64,000 bases of DNA from Lucinisca nassula (lineage: Eukaryota; Mollusca; Bivalvia; Lucinida; Lucinidae): contig OY757017.1 in NCBI GenBank assembly GCA_963580285.1, positions 20,335,395-20,399,394 of the forward strand. The letters are read 5' to 3'. The translations under genes were made by a program, and so were the position numbers. Under the pieces are notes generated by a model. It saw only the letters and a list, made by a program, of their open reading frames with translations, did not search any database and was not told where the DNA came from. Positions 21,991 through 33,075 of the stretch are shown piece by piece (within the stretch, counting starts at the first letter, position 1; each line of letters starts with the position of its first letter).

Positions 21991-22254
21991 AGATCCTAAG
22001 TGACTGATAAGCAATATACATAGCTGTAGATAAGGTGCTTTTTTTCATCCGAAAAGTATTGATATATTTTTATTATTTCTGCCCAAAAACTTACGTTGTG
22101 GGTACTCATTAGAAATGCCTCAGCAAGGCAGAAATAAAAATAATAATATTTGGACTGGGGCTTTGCATATATGTACGTAATACAGAACTTTATTATCGGA
22201 GGTCATCTGTATTGACACCAGGTCAAGTAATATTAACTGAGGTCAAGTGAGGTA

Positions 22255-22455
22255 AAAAAATCAATAATGCTTTCTTAATTGTGTCAATTAATAAAATTGT
22301 CATTAATCAAGTAATTTTGCATTGACCCAGTTACAGGTCCTCGGTCAGCTGCACAGGCCCTTGGCCTTCGGCCTAGGGCCAGTGCAGCAGACCTCATACC
22401 TGTACCTGGGCCAATACGAAATTACTTTATTAATAACATTATATTAATGCCTCAA
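22255..22455. mobile_element. Foldback element N, second copy
   Basis: ATTAATCAAGTAATTTTGC and CGAAATTACTTTATTAATAA outer arms, with a CTTGGCCTTCGGCCTAGG centre. It is the reverse-oriented relative of 11467-11650. Confidence 0.65.
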
Positions 22456-22556
22456 AGGCTGGTGGCTCATTGATATTGACTGCTTGGAACTCCTTTAGTC
22501 CCTTAGAATTCTTCTGGTATCTCCAGATGACAAACATTTTGGACACGGTAAAAAAC

Positions 22557-22727
22557 TTAACCCTTATCTTGCTGAATATTCATCTAAGCCACACCCATTT
22601 CTGACTTTGAACCAGTCAGATTACTTGATGTAATTTATTTTTAACTGAATGTCTGAAGAAGCATCTGATCTGGATCTACACTGTTTCCAAAGATAGGGGT
22701 TGTCGTGAACAGCAAGATAAGGGTTAA
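22557..22727. mobile_element. MITE family D, hairpin shortened
   Basis: Perfect family ends (TTAACCCTTATCTTGCTG / CAGCAAGATAAGGGTTAA), but most of the left hairpin arm is deleted. Confidence 0.75.
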
Positions 22728-22729
22728 AA

Positions 22730-22930
22730 ATTAGGACACCTTGAGGACTTGCTGTAATTCTGCTAAAATTTTGACAAATTTGTTTCACAATCCAGCAAGG
22801 AGTCCAAAAGGTGCAGATGGAATGGTAAACAGTGTAGACCCTGATCAGACTGCTCCTTTAGGAACAGTCAGATCTGGGTCTTTACAAACAGTGCAGACCC
22901 TGATCAGACTGCTCCTTCAGGGTCTGGGTT
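22730..22930 (+). mobile_element. MITE family F copy
   Basis: GGACACCTTGAGGACTTGC, TTGACAAATTTGTTTCACAA and TCCAGCAAGGAGTCC lead into a GTAGACCCTGATCAGACTG hairpin. Reverse-oriented relatives lie at 34375-34490 and 54530-54722. Confidence 0.55.
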
Positions 22931-23145
22931 CTTCTGTAAGGTGATTTAAATGAAAATGTCGTCTGCTTATGTCGTCTGATTAATCTTGTTGCAAAATTTT
23001 TTTAAATTTTTTTTTGCATATCGGCAGCCTTATCTTGTAGGTGCAGTTTTATCTGGGTCCACACTGTTTGCAAAAATGATTTAAAGTAACGAGCAGACAA
23101 CAAAGCAGATGAAAGTTGTCATGATTAACACTTTATGGGTTACTA
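22931..23145. mobile_element. MITE family G, reverse, diverged
   Basis: GTCGTCTGCTTATGTCGTCTG at the left and GTAACGAGCAGACAACAAAG with CACTTTATGGGTTA at the right. The hairpin is partial. Confidence 0.5.
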
Positions 23146-23152
23146 AGCGGAA

Positions 23153-23412
23153 GGGAGAGAATGATCATAAAAAGATTCCCTGATCAATCGCCATTAAAGA
23201 ATGTTGCGGATACGTCAGGTATCAAACCCACAATCTCCTGATCGCCAGTTAACCCTTATCCTGCTGAATATTCAGTTTAGCCACACCCATTTCTGTCTAT
23301 CAACCAATCAAATTACTTGATGTAATTTATTGCTACAAATTCATAAAATGAATGCCAAACAGTGTAGATCCTGATCAGATGGCTTCTTCTGGATCTACAC
23401 TGTTTGCAAAGA
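23153..23412. mobile_element. SINE-2 fragment (minus) joined to MITE D
   Basis: 23153-23248 is the minus-strand body and B-box part of SINE-2 (GGTATCAAACCCACAATC). At TTAA (23249) a family D copy starts and continues past its hairpin to about 23412, where its right end is lost. Confidence 0.6.
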
Positions 23413-23573
23413 TTTTTTATGGGGACTGATCAGTGTGTTCACATTGCACTTTGTGGATTCTCTAGGATTGAAAGCTGTTTGATGTAGATGGCTGTATTCT
23501 GACATAACCCTTATCCTGTTGTTCTTGACGACAGCACATACACTGTTTGTCAACACCTCACCAATCGAGCCTT

Positions 23574-23873
23574 GTTTTGTTTGTTTGTTTGATTTGAGGT
23601 TTAACGTCCCCGTCAACACTGTATAGGTCATTTTGGAGACGTTACTTCCAATTTCGTGGGACTTTTGCCCGACATTGAGATACTATGACACCCCAAGCCC
23701 TGCCGTCCAATGAAACAAATAGAGTTTATATGCATGGACGATCAGACTTGCACCACTTTTTCTGGACAGACTTAGAACCTTTAAGCCGTTTACAAGTAAT
23801 CATGTGCTGTCGGTTTCAGCTCTGCATGGAAGCATCATGCAGCCCAATCTATTTGCCCTGATGGGCGGGGGGC
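23574..23873 (-). mobile_element. SINE-1, minus strand
   Basis: It opens TTGTTTGTTTGTTTGATTTG and closes GATGGGCGGGGGGCC. More diverged than the plus-strand copies. Confidence 0.8.
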
Positions 23874-23880
23874 CAAATCA

Positions 23881-24501
23881 AGGCTTGAAGAAATAGATGG
23901 GCTGCATGATGCTTCCACGCAGATATGAAGTTGGCCTCGGGAGCTCAGTGGGATGCACATCTGACTGGTGAGCAGGAGGTCAGGAGGACGTGGGTTCAAT
24001 ACCTGCTGGGGTCGGCAGCTTTCTTCCATGGAGATTGATCATGAAATCTTTTCTACGGTCATTCTCTCCCTTCCGCTGATTCAAGAAGGGCAGTTGTCAG
24101 TTTCTGGCGAAAGGAATGTGCACTGTACTGGTTAACTGTTTACGTATAACCCTGCCCAGGAAAAGTGTGGATAGGTGAATTGACCGGCTCAAAAATGACC
24201 TAAAATAGTGTCGACTGGGCCGTTAAACTCCAATACAAACAAACAAACAACTGCAGAGCTTAAACCAACTGCACACTAGTACTGGTAAACTGCTTAGAGG
24301 ATCTAAGCCTACCCGGGCAAAGCAGTGCGAGTCTGACTGTCCATGCTTATAAACCCTTTTGGTTTCATTGGACGAAAGGGTTTGAGATATCATTTATCTC
24401 AATGTTGGGTAAAAGTCCCACAAAATTAGAAGCAATGTCATCAAAATGACCTATACAGTGTTGATGGGGACGTTAAACCTCAAATCAAACAAACAAAACA
24501 C
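23881..24501 (+). mobile_element. SINE-1 split by a SINE-2
   Basis: The head part to about 23934 (TGGGCTGCATGATGCTTCC) resumes at 24252 (GCAGAGCTTAAACC) and runs to a CAAATCAAACAAACAAAAC tail. The insert is a full SINE-2. Confidence 0.8.
23935..24251 (+). mobile_element. SINE-2 inserted in SINE-1
   Basis: GTTGGCCTCGGGAGCTCAG (A-box region), GTGGGTTCAATACC (B-box), and the complete body and tail CAATACAAACAAACAAAC. GCAGA-containing sequence borders both sides. This orders the two insertions in time. Confidence 0.8.
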
Positions 24502-24504
24502 TGT

Positions 24505-24838
24505 TTCCGGCTCAAAAATGATCTAAATAGTGTTGACTGGGCCATTAAACTCCAAAACAAACAAACAAAACAAGACAGTGTTTGTCATGCAGTTTGTGAA
24601 TTGAATGAATACAATATATGAAGTAATTTGCTTGGTTGATAGTCAGCTATGGGTGTGGCTCATTAAATTTATTCAGCAGGATAAGGGTTAAGAGGAATGG
24701 ATACACTTTCAGGGGAAGCAACTCCTTAAGAAATTCTTTCATTTAAGAGGGGTTCAGTTTCAGCAAGAAGTATAGGAAGGCAAACTGATTTCCTTGACAT
24801 GACCTTAATAGTGCTAACTGGGCTGTTAAACAAAAACC
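24505..24838. mobile_element. Mosaic of SINE-2 tail, MITE D and MITE J pieces
   Basis: 24505-24565 is a SINE-2 3' tail. 24570-24691 is a reversed family D right half ending CAGCAGGATAAGGGTTAA. 24692-24760 resembles the start of family J (GGAATGGATACAC). 24775-24838 is another SINE-2-like tail. Confidence 0.5.
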
Positions 24839-24840
24839 AG

Positions 24841-25039
24841 GGGCCAGTTGTTCAAAGCCTCGTTAGCTTAACAAGCTCGTTAATGGTGATATTGTTAACT
24901 GTTCTAGCAAGAACAGTATCTAAAATTTTGGTATTTTTGCACATTTTTTTCAGTAAAAATATTAGCATATTTGCCAAATTAAATGATCAAAGTTTTAACG
25001 GTATGTTAACTAACGTCATTAGTTTTGAACAGCTGGCCT
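24841..25039. mobile_element. MITE family E copy, hairpin lost
   Basis: It starts GGGCCAGTTGTTCAAAGC and ends GAACAGCTGGCC. CAG lies next to each end. The central GAGCAGC hairpin is missing. Confidence 0.7.
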
Positions 25040-25074
25040 CAGAATTTTTTTTAAAACCAGTTATTCAGAAATAA

Positions 25075-25655
25075 AGCCGTCTCAAAACTAATGACATCAT
25101 TAGTTAACTTATCATTAAAACTTCGATATTAAATATGTGAAAATATGCTAATGCAAAAGCTGGTCTCATTTTTTTTTTCAGCAAAAATGACACTTTATTG
25201 TGTATTTGCTAGAACATTTAAGAATTTTACCACAAACAAGCCAGGCCTCATATTTTTCAGGCTTTTGCAGGATTTCAGGCTTTAAGAGCTTGATTTTTTT
25301 TCTTGATTTCAGGCTTTTAGATTTTGATTCTTGTGCCTATAGTCTGTTTGAAAAACTATTTAACGGTTATCCTGCTAAATAAATTTATTAACCCACAGTC
25401 AGTCAGTGACTATAAGTCAACCAAAATACTTGATATTTTCACAAACTGCATTACAAACAGTGTAGATTCTGATCAGATGGCTTCTCCAGAAGCCATCTGA
25501 TCTGGATCTACACTGTTTGAAAAGGTAACAGTTGTGCCTTGTTCAGCAGAATAAGGGTTGAAGCTGCAAAATCGGGCCTTTCAGGCATGGAAAAGCGTAG
25601 TCAGTTCAAGGCCTGACAAGCTTGTTAAGCTAACGATGCTTTGAACAACTGGCCC
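25075..25655. mobile_element. MITE family E, reverse, interrupted by MITE D
   Basis: The left end has CAAAACTAATGACATCATTA and the right end GCTAACGATGCTTTGAACAA. Between them lie unassigned sequence and a family D copy at 25360-25561 with a full GATCAGATGGCTTC hairpin. Confidence 0.6.
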
Positions 25656-25685
25656 AAGATTTTCTAGTGTTATGTTTAATTTCAG

Positions 25686-25774
25686 GTTCTGTTGAAAGAT
25701 TACCGTCTCTCACACAAATTCAAAGAAGCCTGCAAGAAGTCTGTGATTGAGCATTGCCAGGGAAAAGTAACTCT
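25686..25774 (+). CDS. GLG1: GLG1 exon c (29 codons + 2 nt)
   Basis: The acceptor is AATTTCAG. The peptide begins VLLKDYRLSHKFKEACKKSV and continues IEHCQGKVT, with cysteines at residues 16 and 24. It matches the vertebrate QMKDFRFSYKFKMACKEDVL. I placed the donor at CT|GTAAGA (phase 2), because the next exon starts with G and completes a leucine codon, giving KVTLNDIVECL against the vertebrate KKVDVVICL. An alternative donor eight bases upstream (AAA|GTAACT) would shift the next exon out of frame. Reading straight through reaches a TAA four bases past the exon end. Confidence 0.88.
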
Positions 25775-25861
25775 GTAAGAAAGTTTTCCTTAAGAAATAG
25801 ATCAGCTCTAGTGGTGAATTGCTGAGTTATAAATCACAGTTTGGAGGTCAGTTGTAAAATA

Positions 25862-26195
25862 CAGTAGAACTTCGATGACTCGAACACAGATGACTCGTTT
25901 ACAATGGATGAGTCGAACACATTCTTCAGCCCCTAGCGAAATCCTCTAAGTAAGAAATAGTGGGGGATAATTAAGGAGATTTTAGTCTTTTATCTTGCAA
26001 ATGTATGCTGTGTGTACTCATTAGAATCGCCTCGATGAGGCAATTCTAATGAGTACACACTGCATACATATTCATTAAAGAACACCGAAAAGATGTCAAA
26101 AAGTATCTCATTATGCCTCCTGACAGTAACCTCAGTGGCTGGAACTACCCCTGCCTCGAACATTTAAAGGTGTTTGAGCCATTGAAGTTCGACTG
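25862..26195. mobile_element. pogo-like MITE with TA target, carrying a hairpin
   Basis: CAGTAGAACTTCGATGACTC at the left and GAGCCATTGAAGTTCGACTG at the right are imperfect inverted ends; TA flanks both. A GTGTGTACTCATTAGAATCG hairpin element is embedded at 25993-26070. Confidence 0.75.
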
Positions 26196-27305
26196 TAGAA
26201 GTAAAGGCAGTGATCAGGAAATGATACAATTAACCCACACCTCCTGTCAGAGACACCAAAGGGAAAGAAACACAAACATTAAATAACTAGACCCTAATAG
26301 GACCCATCTATCTGTCCATGCTGACCTATGTAGACTTGTGTTTCATTATTAGCTCACCTGCAGCAAAGCCCCAGGTAAGTTTAAGCATTAACTTTTCACA
26401 TTTTTGACATCTGAAAGGAAGTCAGATTAAGCTGATACCTGGTGGGAGGCATCCTGGTAACATGGAGATTCAGATTTACTAAAATGGTTCTGTTGGATTT
26501 CCAAGATGGCCATTCTTCAAACAACATCTCCCGAACCCAAGGTCCAGTTGAGTTGAAACTTGATGGGATGAGATGAAACTTGATGGGAGGCATCATGATT
26601 ATATGTAGACTCAGATTTGCTAAAATTGTTCAATTTGAGTATCCAAGATGGCCGCCAAGATGCCCTCCATGGTGGCCATCTTGAATTTCTTCAGACAACA
26701 TCTCCTCCCAAACCAAAGGTTGAATTGAATTGAAACTTGATGGGATCTCAGGGTGATCTGAATATTTAGATTTGCTAAAATTGATCAGTTCCGATATCCA
26801 AGATGGGGGCCTTGGCTGCCATCCTGAACTTCTTCAAAGGACATCTCTCAAACCAGAGGTCTGATCAAGCTAAACTTGATGGGAAGCATTGTGGATGACA
26901 TAAAGATTCAGATTTGCTAAAATCATTCCGATATCCTCGATGGCTGCCATGGTGGTCATCTTGAAATTCTTCAAACGACTGTCCTCCCGAACATGAGGTT
27001 TGACAAAGTTGAAACTTCATGGAAGGAATCGGGGTGAAATGGAGATTCATATTTGCTAAAATTGTTCTATTCTGATATCCAAGATGGCTGCTATGGCGGC
27101 TATCCTGAAATTCTTCAAATGTCATCTCTTCCTGAACTAAGGGTTGGATTGTGCTGAAATTTGATGGGAGGCATTGGGGCGACATGGAGATTCAGATTTG
27201 CTAAAATTGTTCTGTTCTGATATCCAGGATGGCTGTGCACAGAGACCATCTTTAAATTCTTCAAATGACATCTCCTTCCGAACTAGAGCTCCAATCAAGC
27301 AGAAT

Positions 27306-27608
27306 GGCCCCTGCCCATTGGGGCTTGAAGAAATATATGGGCTGCATGATGCTTCCACGCAGAGCTGAAACCGACCCGCACACGAGTACTGGTAAATCGC
27401 CTAGAGGATCTAGGCCTGCCCAGAAAAGTGGTTTGAGTCGGCCCGTTTATGCTTATAAACCCTATTGGTTTCATTGGAAGGCAGGGCTTGAGATGTCATT
27501 TCATCTCAATGTCAGGTAAAAGTCCCACAAAATTGGAGGCAACGTCTCCAAAATTACCTTTACAGTGTTGACTGGGACGTTAAACCTCAAATCAAACAAA
27601 CAAACAAA
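27306..27608 (+). mobile_element. SINE-1 copy with target duplication
   Basis: Full-length copy. AATCAAGCAGAA occurs before the head and after the tail. Confidence 0.85.
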
Positions 27609-27697
27609 TCAAGCAGAAACTTGATGGGAGGCATTGGGGTCACATGGAAATGCTGAAATCGTTTTATTCAGATAATACAAGATGGCCACCATGGCGG

Positions 27698-27812
27698 CTA
27701 TGCATATAAACCCTTTGGGTTTCATTGGGCGGTAGGGCTTGAGAAGTCATTTCAATGTCGGGTAAAAGTCCCATAAAATTGGAAGCAATGTCTCCAAAAT
27801 GACATATACATT
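27698..27812 (+). mobile_element. SINE-1 central fragment
   Basis: It contains TATAAACCCTTTGGGTTTCA to GTCTCCAAAATGACATATAC only. Both ends are missing. Confidence 0.65.
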
Positions 27813-28119
27813 TCAAACTGCATAGGAATGTTGCTTAGGTTACCCTCTACCAAAACTCTAGCTAAAACCCTTCCATTCCAACAAGCGAAATGGCCGCCAG
27901 ATCTAAAAATAGAAAAGCATAAAAAATTTGCTTTAAAAGGCTACTGCTAAACCCTTGGGCCAATCTTATTTAAAGTTCACAGGATTGTTGCCTAGGGTTG
28001 CTCTCTATCAAAACAGCTAAAATTGTTCTGCTCTCATGAACAAGATGGCCACAAGAGCTAAAAATAGAAAAATCTTTAAATGACTACTCCTCTGGGCCAA
28101 TTTCAATCAAACCTCATAG

Positions 28120-28352
28120 GAACGGGCCTCCATGGCCTGGTGGTTTAGAGCCTTGACTCTTAATCATTAGGTCTCTCACCACTGTGGTTCGAGCCTCGCT
28201 CGGGTCATATGTGAGTTGCCAAGTTCTGCAACGATAGGTCAGGTGGTTTTTCTCTGGGTACTCCAGTTTTCGCTCACCTCTGATTAAGGATCAGCTCGAT
28301 ATGAGTGAAATAATCTTGAAAGGGCCGTGAAACCAAAACCAAAAAAAAAACT
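28120..28352 (+). mobile_element. SINE-4 (tRNA-derived)
   Basis: TGGCCTGGTGGTTTAGAGC is a tRNA-like A-box region and GTGGTTCGAGCCTC a B box. The tail is GGGCCGTGAAACCAAAACC followed by an A run. Distinct body (GTACTCCAGTTTTCGCTC). Single copy seen. Confidence 0.75.
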
Positions 28353-28430
28353 TCATATAGTCGGGGATTTGAAATTCGTAGCACACGTATTTAAGGAGTT
28401 TAATGCACCTTACTTTCGCACACTTAACTA

Positions 28431-29400
28431 TGATATGAATTTATTGAGAGGTCTCTCAGCATCTTGAAAATGGAATTAGAAAATCAAAAAAGTGGGGAAA
28501 AAGACATAAAAAGGGGAGATAAATGTACCTACCCTCTTTTCTTATTTTAACATCCAAACAAATCCAAACAGCATCTACTCTGAAACTACAAGGCCGATTG
28601 GAACCAAATTACATGTAATGCCGCCATGGGGTGGAAGAACAAACATATATTCTGAATGTCTGGGTCACATGATCAAAATGTCCACCATGCCCATATATGG
28701 TAAAACCCTTTGAAATCGCCCGTTCTCAGGAACCAATAGACCGATGACCTTGAAACTTGATATACAATATTGGGGACCCGGTCCCTTTCACATTTGTTCA
28801 AATGATGACATTTGGTTGACCTTGACCTTTCTTACGTCAAGGTCACATACGGTCACTTAGGGTCTTGTATGGCAAACACAGAATTTTCTGGTTCTGTTGC
28901 AGCTTATGACATCAGAGTTGATATTTGCAGCCAGCTAAATGATCCTGTGGCCATTAGATTACATATTTCTATTTTTTCCAAAACTACTGTGCTTACTGGT
29001 ACCAAATTACATATACTGCATCAGTGTGGTCGAGAAATCAAAGTTTGTTTGAGAGATCTGTGTGATTGTCACACCAATAAGGAGATGCGACAACGACGTC
29101 AACTGTCAACGACGCTAAGTGGCCAAAAGTGATCTTTAGGTTTTGCATCTCAGGAAATACAAGACCTTGGTATGCAACATTTTGGACTTTAGACCTGCTG
29201 AGATAGTTCAAAGCTGACCATAATGTATCTGACGGCAACAAAAAACAATGGTTGATTTAAAAAAAAATTGGCAGCAATGGTCCTGCGATTGGCCTCTACT
29301 AAACCATTATGGTCGATTAAAATAAATGGCCACCAAGGGTGGGATAATTTATACCCATTGGAGCTCTTGTGAGCGTAGTTTTCCATGGGCTGCTTGTTTA
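28431..29400. repeat. Diverged satellite-like repeat sequence
   Basis: Phrases typical of the Helentron-like interiors recur: ACCTTGAAACTTGATATAC, TTGACCTTGACC followed by GTCAAGGTCAC, and GAACCAAATTACATG twice. No clear ends. The open frame at 28812-29132 looks like a by-product of this repeat and has no recognised domain. Confidence 0.4.
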
Positions 29401-29663
29401 TAACTTTGTGTTCAGGTTAGTTATTAAAAGTCGCGTAAGCTTGGTGGCAAGCATAAGCCATATTTAATTGGCGTTGTCATGATACAGCAGCCACAGTTTC
29501 CTGCTTTACTGATTGCGCTTATTGCTTAGCTGCATTTTCCAGCCTTCATAAACCATTTATTCGATAACCAGTGGTAGTTTGATATGAAGTTACCATGACA
29601 GCAATACCTCTGAAAGACGACAATGTTCAGTGAATTTAACAACGCGACCCTATTTCAGTCTTT
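29401..29663. other. Intron, no recognised feature
   Basis: No exon or repeat family identified. Confidence 0.35.
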
Positions 29664-31321
29664 TTAGCTCACCGTCACGTAGTGACGAGGTGAGCTTTTG
29701 GGATCACTTTTTGTCCGTCGTCCGTCGTGCGTGCGTGCGTGCGTCCGTGCGTCCATCCGTGCGTGCGTAAACAATTTCTTTAAACCACAACTCCTCCTAA
29801 ACCACTGATCGGATTTTGACCAAACTTCACAGGAATGATCCTTAGGTGGCCCCCTTTCAGAGTTGTTCAAATGGTTCCGGTCCGTTGCACATCTAGGTCA
29901 CAGGAGCCAAAAATAGATTTTTTTCACCAAAAACTTAAAAAATCTTCTTCTCTGAAACCACAAGGCCCAGGTCTTTGATATTTGGTATGAAGCTTCATCT
30001 AGTGGACCCCTACCAAGATTGTTCAAATAATAGTGCTGGGGCAAAAAATGCCCCCGCCCCGGGGCCCTTTGGTTTTACATAGGCTTATATAGGGAAAATC
30101 TTTAAAAATCTTCTTCTCTGAAACCACAAGGCCCAGGACTTTGTTATTTGGTATGAAGCTTCATCTAGCGGACCCCTACCAAGATTGTTCAAATTATAGT
30201 GCTGGGACAAAAAATGCCCCCGCCACGGGGCCCTTTGGTTTTACATTGGCTTATATAGGGAAAATCTTAAAAAATCTTCTTCTCTGAAACCACAAGGCCC
30301 AGGTCTTTGATATTTAGTATGAAGCTTCATCTAGTGGACCCCTACCAAGATTGTTCAAATTATAGTGCTGGGGCCAAAAATGCCCCCGCCCAGGGGCCCT
30401 TTGGTTTTACATAGGCTTATATAGGGAAAATCTTTAAAAATCTTCTTCTCTGAAACCACAAGGCCCAGGACTTTGATATTTGGTATGAAGCTTCATCTAG
30501 TGGACCCCTACCAAGATTGTTCAAATTATAGTGCTGGGACAAAAAATGCCCCCGCCACGGGGCCCTTTGGTTTTACATTGGCTTATATAGGGAAAATTTT
30601 TAAAAATCTTCTTCTCTGAAACAACAAGGCCCAGGTCTTTGATATTTGGTATGACGCTTCATCTAGTGGACCCCTACCAAGATTGTTCAAATTATAATGC
30701 TTGGGCCAAAAATGCCCCCGCCTTGGGACCCTTTGGTTTTACATAGGCTTATATAGGCAAAATCTTTAAAAATCGTCTTCTCTGAAACAGCAAGGCCCAG
30801 GACTTTGATATTTAGAATGAATCTTCATCTAATGGACCTCTACCAAGATTGTTCGAATTATAGCCCTTGGGCCAAAAATGCCCCCGCCCCGGGGCCCTTT
30901 GGTTTTATGTAGACTTATATAGGGAAAATCTTTAAAAATCTTCTTCTCTGAAACCACAAGGCCTAGGTCTTTTATATTTGGTATGAAGCTTCATCTAGTG
31001 GACCCCTACCAAGATTATTCAAATTATAGTGCTGAGGCCAAAAATGCCCCCCCCCCCCCCCCCCAGGGCCCCCATTGGTTTTACAAAGGCTTATATAGGG
31101 AAAATCTTTAAATTTAATTTGATGTGTAGCTTCATCTAGTGGACCTTTGCCAAGATTGTTCAAATTATAGCCTTTGTTGATGTTTGGTATGAAGCTTCAC
31201 CTTTAAGACCTCCCTCAACATTATGCACATTAAAGCCCTGGGGCCAATAATGGCCCTCTCTGGGGCCCACTTGTTACACTATGGATCAGGTGAGCGATCC
31301 AGGGCCATCATGGCCCTCTTG
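29664..31321 (+). mobile_element. Helentron-like element A, copy 1
   Basis: The 5' end is TTAGCTCACCGTCACGTAGTG with an immediate GTCACGTAGTGAC palindrome and a CGTGCGTGCGTGCGTCC tract. Then roughly eight monomers of about 166 bp follow (landmarks CTTCTCTGAAACCACAAGGC, GAAGCTTCATCTAGTGGACC, GCCCTTTGGTTTTACAT). The 3' end is GGTGAGCGATCC, GGGCCATCATGGCCC, TCTTG, then TTT. AGCTCACC and GGTGAGC pair across the element. A C-homopolymer lies at 31049-31064. Confidence 0.85.
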
Positions 31322-32464
31322 TTTCAAAGGGTTGGCAGAATTTCGTCCAGTATTTCATAATTGAAGGAAAGACGTATTTTAATCAGTTTACGCCTCTGAA
31401 CAATCAAGCCTCCTTTTGACTGAAGGTCTGCGAAATTTGTCTGCCAACAAAAAAGAAACATTATATAGTATTTGCATGGTAGAACGACGATTTTCCATGA
31501 ATGTTTTATAGGTACCATTAATTTGCTGCAAAAAAAGATACTCTACTAAATTTAAATATCAGCATCCAACTGCGGATTTGATATACTTCAGCTTATTTGC
31601 TAATTGAATGACTCTGGTGTTGGTTGATCTTTTGGTAAACATGCGCAAATTGTGGTGACCAAGTTACATGAAGATGCAGAAAAGGTCAGTCGAGTGTCTG
31701 TGTTGAACCCGATGTTCCCACCCTTCTTGACAAAAGTCTAGAATAAGAAGCTTGATTTACATAGGAATCGTTACATTTATTATGCCAAACATCTCCCCTG
31801 TTCAAAATATCTGACCTAAGGTGTTAAACCTCAAGTAAGATAACCTTTCATTCAGTTCCTTTCATAAGTACGAATGCATTTCCACCAGAACGCCTGAAGG
31901 TAGGTGCCTGATGCTCTGTCTCTGGTAGGGCTAATCGGAGCCTAACTATGGGTTTCCTTTCTTGCAGCATTCTAGCTAATCCATGCTGTTGAGTCCTCGT
32001 CCTTGTCTTATCTCCTTATTCGTTTGATTTTATGTTCGCGGAGATGTTGCATTGATGAGCTAGAAATCCATCATGCAGACTGAACAACTAATAGGTTTTA
32101 ATCAAGACAACCAAGAGTGAGGATTGAGGCCACCTTAAATCAATTAAAGTGTCCACCCCAAACCACAACATCCGTAAAGCCTCTTACTGACCCCATTCCA
32201 AGGCGGTCCTTCTGTTGTGGTTTCTTATTTTTATAGTTGGTCTTTAAGATGTATGTATTGCTAATGCCGTTTTTATTTTGGATAGCTGCTTGGCCATATG
32301 GGGAGATAACTGTCCTTCTGGCTTTCCATTCGTGACGTTTCATTTTGGTGTTTTGAATGGGAGGTGCGAGGTATTTTGTATAGGTTCATGATCATTGCCT
32401 ACACTCTGTTTGTCAAATCATGATAACTCCTGATGGCTTGACACAGAAGGCCCTTTTGGCAAAT
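31322..32464. other. Intron, no recognised feature
   Basis: I recognise no repeat family. A minus-strand open frame at 32140-32343 (starting MKRHEWKARRTVIS) has no family I can name and is not called as a gene. Confidence 0.35.
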
Positions 32465-32765
32465 TTGTATGGGACAATTGGGGTGGTTGGGTGAGGCAAA
32501 GGTGACGTTTACCTTGCGTCAATCGGACGTCCAACTGATATTGGCTTACAGCTGGACAAGACCTGCTGTTCTTGCAGCAGGTAATGGTAGAGGGGGAATA
32601 CTGTTATTTCTTCTGTTTCTGCACTTATCTATTTATTTCCTCTTTCTCTTCTGTCCCTCACTTTCATCTGCTCTACTATCTCTTCTATCGCTTTTCTAAG
32701 GGAGAAGGCACAAAATGACCAACAAGGGTGGACGTGCCTTTAAACCCAAAACAATCAAAGGAACT
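32465..32765 (+). mobile_element. SINE-3 copy
   Basis: Landmarks are GGGTGAGGCAAAGGTGACG, GATATTGGCTTACAGCTGG, GTAGAGGGGGAATACTG, a pyrimidine-rich tract, then GGCACAAAATGACC and GCCTTTAAACCCAAAACAAT. Partial copies lie at 38518, 40988 and 52490. No A or B box is evident. Confidence 0.6.
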
Positions 32766-32794
32766 AATATAAAAGTAGACGAAGAACAGGTTAA

Positions 32795-33075
32795 TCAGTG
32801 CATCACATGAACAAGTCCGTGAAATTAAGACCCCTAAACCCAACTTTATATAGAGAAAACTGGGGTTTACGGGGTAAACATTATTTTTCTTATTTATGTT
32901 CCAATACATAGGTTGTGGATACTCGTTAGAACCGCTTGATGCGGTAATAACGAGCACCCTCAACCTATGTTTTGAACATTTATAACAAACATATCAAGGA
33001 TTATCATCAGAAAAGTAGCCATTATGGAGATGTGAAAAATGCACTGTGTCGCACGGGTGATTTATCGTAATGTGT
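32795..33075. mobile_element. Hairpin-bearing element (GTGGGTACTC family)
   Basis: ACTTTATATAGAGAAAACTG and GGGGTTTACGGGGTAAAC lead to hairpin arms CATAGGTTGTGGATACTCG / CGAGCACCCTCAACCTATG. The right flank TCAGAAAAGTAGCCATTATG recurs at about 60918, showing an element of about 270 bp. Confidence 0.65.

Larger units (their letters stand above)
26349..28430 (+). mobile_element. Helentron-like element H5 (truncated), tandem monomers
   Basis: The 5' end is TTAGCTCACCTGCAGC. Diverged tandem units follow, recognisable by GAAACTTGATGGGAGGCAT, AGATTCAGATTTGCTAAAAT and TATCCAAGATGG. From about 27815 a second monomer type appears (GAACAAGATGGCC, GAGCTAAAAATAGAAAAATC). The element is broken by SINE-1 copies and SINE-4, and its 3' terminus is not identified. 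Confidence 0.6.

Noticed and set aside
25767..25778. GLG1 ending at the TAA just after exon c, or a donor at AAA|GTAACT
   Set aside because: The phase-2 donor CT|GTAAGA joins exactly to exon d and reproduces the conserved order of the protein. The alternatives break the frame or truncate the gene in mid-repeat.
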